A stretch of 7,453 nucleotides of DNA from Filomicrobium sp. (GTDB lineage Bacteria; Pseudomonadota; Alphaproteobacteria; Rhizobiales; Hyphomicrobiaceae). The DNA lies in NCBI GenBank assembly GCA_021775655.1, contig JAJFHK010000280.1, positions 1 to 7,453 of the forward strand, in the 5' to 3' direction. Numbering within the stretch: the stretch's first letter is position 1; the number at the start of each line of letters is the position of its first letter. Shown here in pieces: positions 5,702 through 7,453 of this stretch. The notes under the pieces were generated by a model that was given only the letters and a program-made list of their open reading frames with translations, had not been told where the DNA came from and made no database searches. The position numbers and the translations under genes were made by a program.

Positions 5702-7162
5702 TTATTTGGTTTCTTCCGGCGCACGATGATAGATGTCATCAGTCCGGATGATGTCGTCTTCGCCTAGGTATGTTCCGATCTGGACTTCGATGAGTTCAAG
5801 AGGGACCTTGCCGGGGTTTTCGAGGCGGTGCCATTGGGTCGCGAATATGTAGACACTTTCGTTTTCGCGGACGAGTTTCTGCATGTCGCCGATGACCACA
5901 TTTGCAGTACCCTTGACGACGATCCAATGTTCCGAGCGGTGGTGATGCATTTGCATGGAAAGCTGTGCGCCGGGCTTGACGTGCAATAACTTCACCTGGA
6001 ACCGCTCGCCAAAGGAGAGCTGTTCGAAAAAGCCCCATGGCCGATGATTTCGAAGGTGTTGTTCGTGCTGGCGTCCGTTGCCCGATTTCAACCGCTGGAC
6101 AACCTTGTTGACGTCCTGCGCCCGGCTTTTATCGGATACCAGCAGCGCGTCAGGCGTTTCGACGATCACCATGTTGTCGAGGCCGATGGTCGAGACGAGG
6201 CAGCGTGTCGAATAGACGTAGGTGTTGGTCGTATCTTCGAACACAACCTGATCGGTTTCAGCGGCGTTTCCGGCGGCCACGTTGCCGTTCTGGTCTGGGT
6301 GTCCAAGATCGGAAAGCGAGGACCATGAACCGACATCGCTCCAGCCGATATCTAGGGGCAGGACAGCTGCCTTGGCGGTCTTTTCCATGACCGCGTAATC
6401 GATGGAAAGCCCCGGAGAAGCCGCGAAGCTCTCTTCTTGGAGGCGGAGAAATTCCAGATCGGGTTTTGCCCCCTGAAGCGCTCTTTGTGCACACTCCAAT
6501 ATCTCTGGCTGGAGCCGCTCCATCTCGGCGAGGAATGTTGCTGCGTGCAGTACGAAGATGCCGCTGTTCCAGTAGTAGCTTCCTTCGGCAAGGTAACTTT
6601 CGGCTGTCTTTTGATCAGGCTTTTCTGCGAATCTTTCGACGCCAAATGCTTTCTTTTCGAAGCCCTTGATAGGGTCACCTTTGAGGATGTAGCCATATCC
6701 AGTATGAGGGCTGTTAGGCGTTATCCCGAACAGGACGAGCCGGCCGCCGGCAGCGACGTTTGCAGCGGTCTTTACGGCGGCGCGGAAGCCGGATTCATCG
6801 CGGATGATATGGTCGCTTGGCATGACGACGAGAATGGCTTCCGGGTCGTCCTTGAAGGCGGCTGCAGCTGCCACTGCGATTGCGGGTGCGGTGTTGCGAG
6901 CGACAGGTTCAAGGATGATTTGCGAAGTTTCGACCCTGACGTTCTTTGCCGAATCTGAAACGAGGAAGCGATGATCGTTGTTGGCCAGAATGACGGGTGC
7001 ACCATAGCCTTCGCTCTTGGGTAGCCTTGCCAGTGTCGCTTCGAGGAGAGACCGGTTATCGTTGGTGTCGAGCTTCAAGAATTGCTTGGGGTAGAGCGAA
7101 CGTGACAACGGCCACAGACGTGTGCCAGCGCCTCCTGACAAAATAATGGGCGTGATGGTCAT
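5702..7162 (-). CDS. manC: Mannose-1-phosphate guanylyltransferase / mannose-6-phosphate isomerase
   Basis: This bifunctional cytosolic enzyme (486 residues, the usual length of the AlgA/XanB/ManC/CpsB type) makes GDP-mannose. Its C-terminal half isomerises fructose-6-phosphate to mannose-6-phosphate, and its N-terminal half joins mannose-1-phosphate to GTP. The nucleotidyltransferase part (about 1-290) shows GGAGTRLWPLSR (10-21) with YPKQF (24-28), MPSDHII (114-120), FAEKPD (178-183), NSGIF (199-203) and SIDYAVMEK (253-261). The type II isomerase cupin part (about 365-480) shows HRPWG (373-377), QMHHHRSEHW (404-413) with the metal-binding histidines, HRLENPG (445-451) and YLGEDDIIR (465-473). 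Phosphomannomutase, needed for the intermediate step, is not in the window. GDP-mannose feeds surface polysaccharide or GDP-fucose/rhamnose synthesis. The ATG has a strong GAGGAG site five bases upstream. The gene heads the minus-strand series and has about 290 bp of non-coding DNA in front. Confidence 0.96.
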   Translation of the reverse strand: MTITPIILSGGAGTRLWPLSRSLYPKQFLKLDTNDNRSLLEATLARLPKSEGYGAPVILANNDHRFLVSDSAKNVRVETSQIILEPVARNTAPAIAVAAAAAFKDDPEAILVVMPSDHIIRDESGFRAAVKTAANVAAGGRLVLFGITPNSPHTGYGYILKGDPIKGFEKKAFGVERFAEKPDQKTAESYLAEGSYYWNSGIFVLHAATFLAEMERLQPEILECAQRALQGAKPDLEFLRLQEESFAASPGLSIDYAVMEKTAKAAVLPLDIGWSDVGSWSSLSDLGHPDQNGNVAAGNAAETDQVVFEDTTNTYVYSTRCLVSTIGLDNMVIVETPDALLVSDKSRAQDVNKVVQRLKSGNGRQHEQHLRNHRPWGFFEQLSFGERFQVKLLHVKPGAQLSMQMHHHRSEHWIVVKGTANVVIGDMQKLVRENESVYIFATQWHRLENPGKVPLELIEVQIGTYLGEDDIIRTDDIYHRAPEETK

Positions 7163-7453
7163 TGTTACTCCTCATCGAAAGTCTGGCTGCTGCAGTTTTC
7201 CCGTGCGTCTGGCGTTTGGCACTTAGTTCAGGTTTTAGCAGGCTGATTTTGCTTTGGTTAGTCTTACGTTCGGCTCAAATGCATATTTGCGAGTTCTGGC
7301 ACGAGGCCGCATGTCCTGACGACTGCTAAAGATTGATTGCGACCCCCCCTGTGCTATTGGCGCTCAGAGCGGGTGCAAATCTCAATCGTGCTATACCTTC
7401 CGGTGCTTGATAGGGGGGCCAAGCGGCAGGGGCAATGGCGCCTGTGGAGGGCA
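7163..7453. other. Non-coding region upstream of the guanylyltransferase gene
   Basis: These 291 bases hold no credible gene and must contain the promoter or 5' leader of the minus-strand guanylyltransferase gene unless transcription starts beyond the window. I could not identify a convincing -35/-10 pair on either strand. Visible structure includes CAAAT-GCAT-ATTTG (7276-7289), the odd-centred dyad CGCTC-A-GAGCG (7361-7371), a run of seven C (7343-7349) and a run of six G (7413-7418). An ATG at 7435-7437 on the + strand opens a frame to the window end, but only six codons are visible, too few to call a gene. Confidence 0.5.
7168..7173 (-). promoter_or_regulatory. Strong Shine-Dalgarno of the guanylyltransferase gene
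   Basis: GAGGAG on the minus strand, five bases (TAACA) before the ATG at 7160-7162, is the best ribosome-binding site in the window and fixes this start. Confidence 0.75.

Noticed and set aside
5638..5739. N-terminal extension of the methyltransferase by 34 residues
   Set aside because: It overlaps the guanylyltransferase gene, has low-complexity basic sequence, and the internal ATG has a good AGGA site.
7217..7317. Two TGGCAC elements resembling sigma-54 -24 boxes on the + strand
   Set aside because: Neither has a GC -12 element at the required spacing: one is a base short and the other lacks it.

Overview
The window reads as an ordinary chromosomal stretch of a moderately GC-rich alphaproteobacterium, probably of the order Rhizobiales (Hyphomicrobium-like relatives would fit). 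This placement is inferred from the style of the encoded proteins (a DUF2244-like tail beside an AraC-type/alkyltransferase fusion, the LeuD sequence) and from codon usage. No rRNA marker is present to confirm it. I see no tRNA or rRNA gene, insertion sequence, CRISPR array, prophage or toxin-antitoxin pair.

Layout. On the + strand, positions 1-120 hold the C-terminal end of a gene resembling the DUF2244 family. After a 124-bp gap comes a complete gene for a regulator/repair fusion (245-1171): an AraC-type DNA-binding half joined to an O6-methylguanine-DNA methyltransferase half with the PCHRV active site. It converges on a run of six minus-strand genes that fills the rest of the window. Read in their own direction these are: a bifunctional mannose-1-phosphate guanylyltransferase/mannose-6-phosphate isomerase (7162-5702), a class I SAM-dependent methyltransferase (5637-4831), a small secreted protein with an HECGH zinc-peptidase-like motif (4640-4110), an unrecognised helical protein (4012-3545), leuD (3496-2891), and a SulP anion transporter of the BicA-like type with a STAS domain (2840-1209).

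How the genes relate. The last three minus-strand genes are 48 and 50 bp apart and probably form one transcription unit. A 97-bp gap containing two inverted repeats separates them from the HECGH gene, and a 190-bp gap separates that gene from the methyltransferase. The guanylyltransferase/isomerase supplies GDP-mannose for surface polysaccharide, LeuD works in leucine biosynthesis, and the SulP protein imports an inorganic anion, possibly bicarbonate. No single pathway unites the genes. Four starts are supported by good Shine-Dalgarno sequences (listed), and the helical-protein start is chosen partly on one. The SulP start is instead fixed by an in-frame stop just upstream.

Nothing here amounts to a clearly new multi-gene system. 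The points most worth a second look are the secreted HECGH protein, the BicA-like transporter placed behind leuD, the unrecognised helical protein in front of leuD, and the pair of inverted repeats at 4035-4098.
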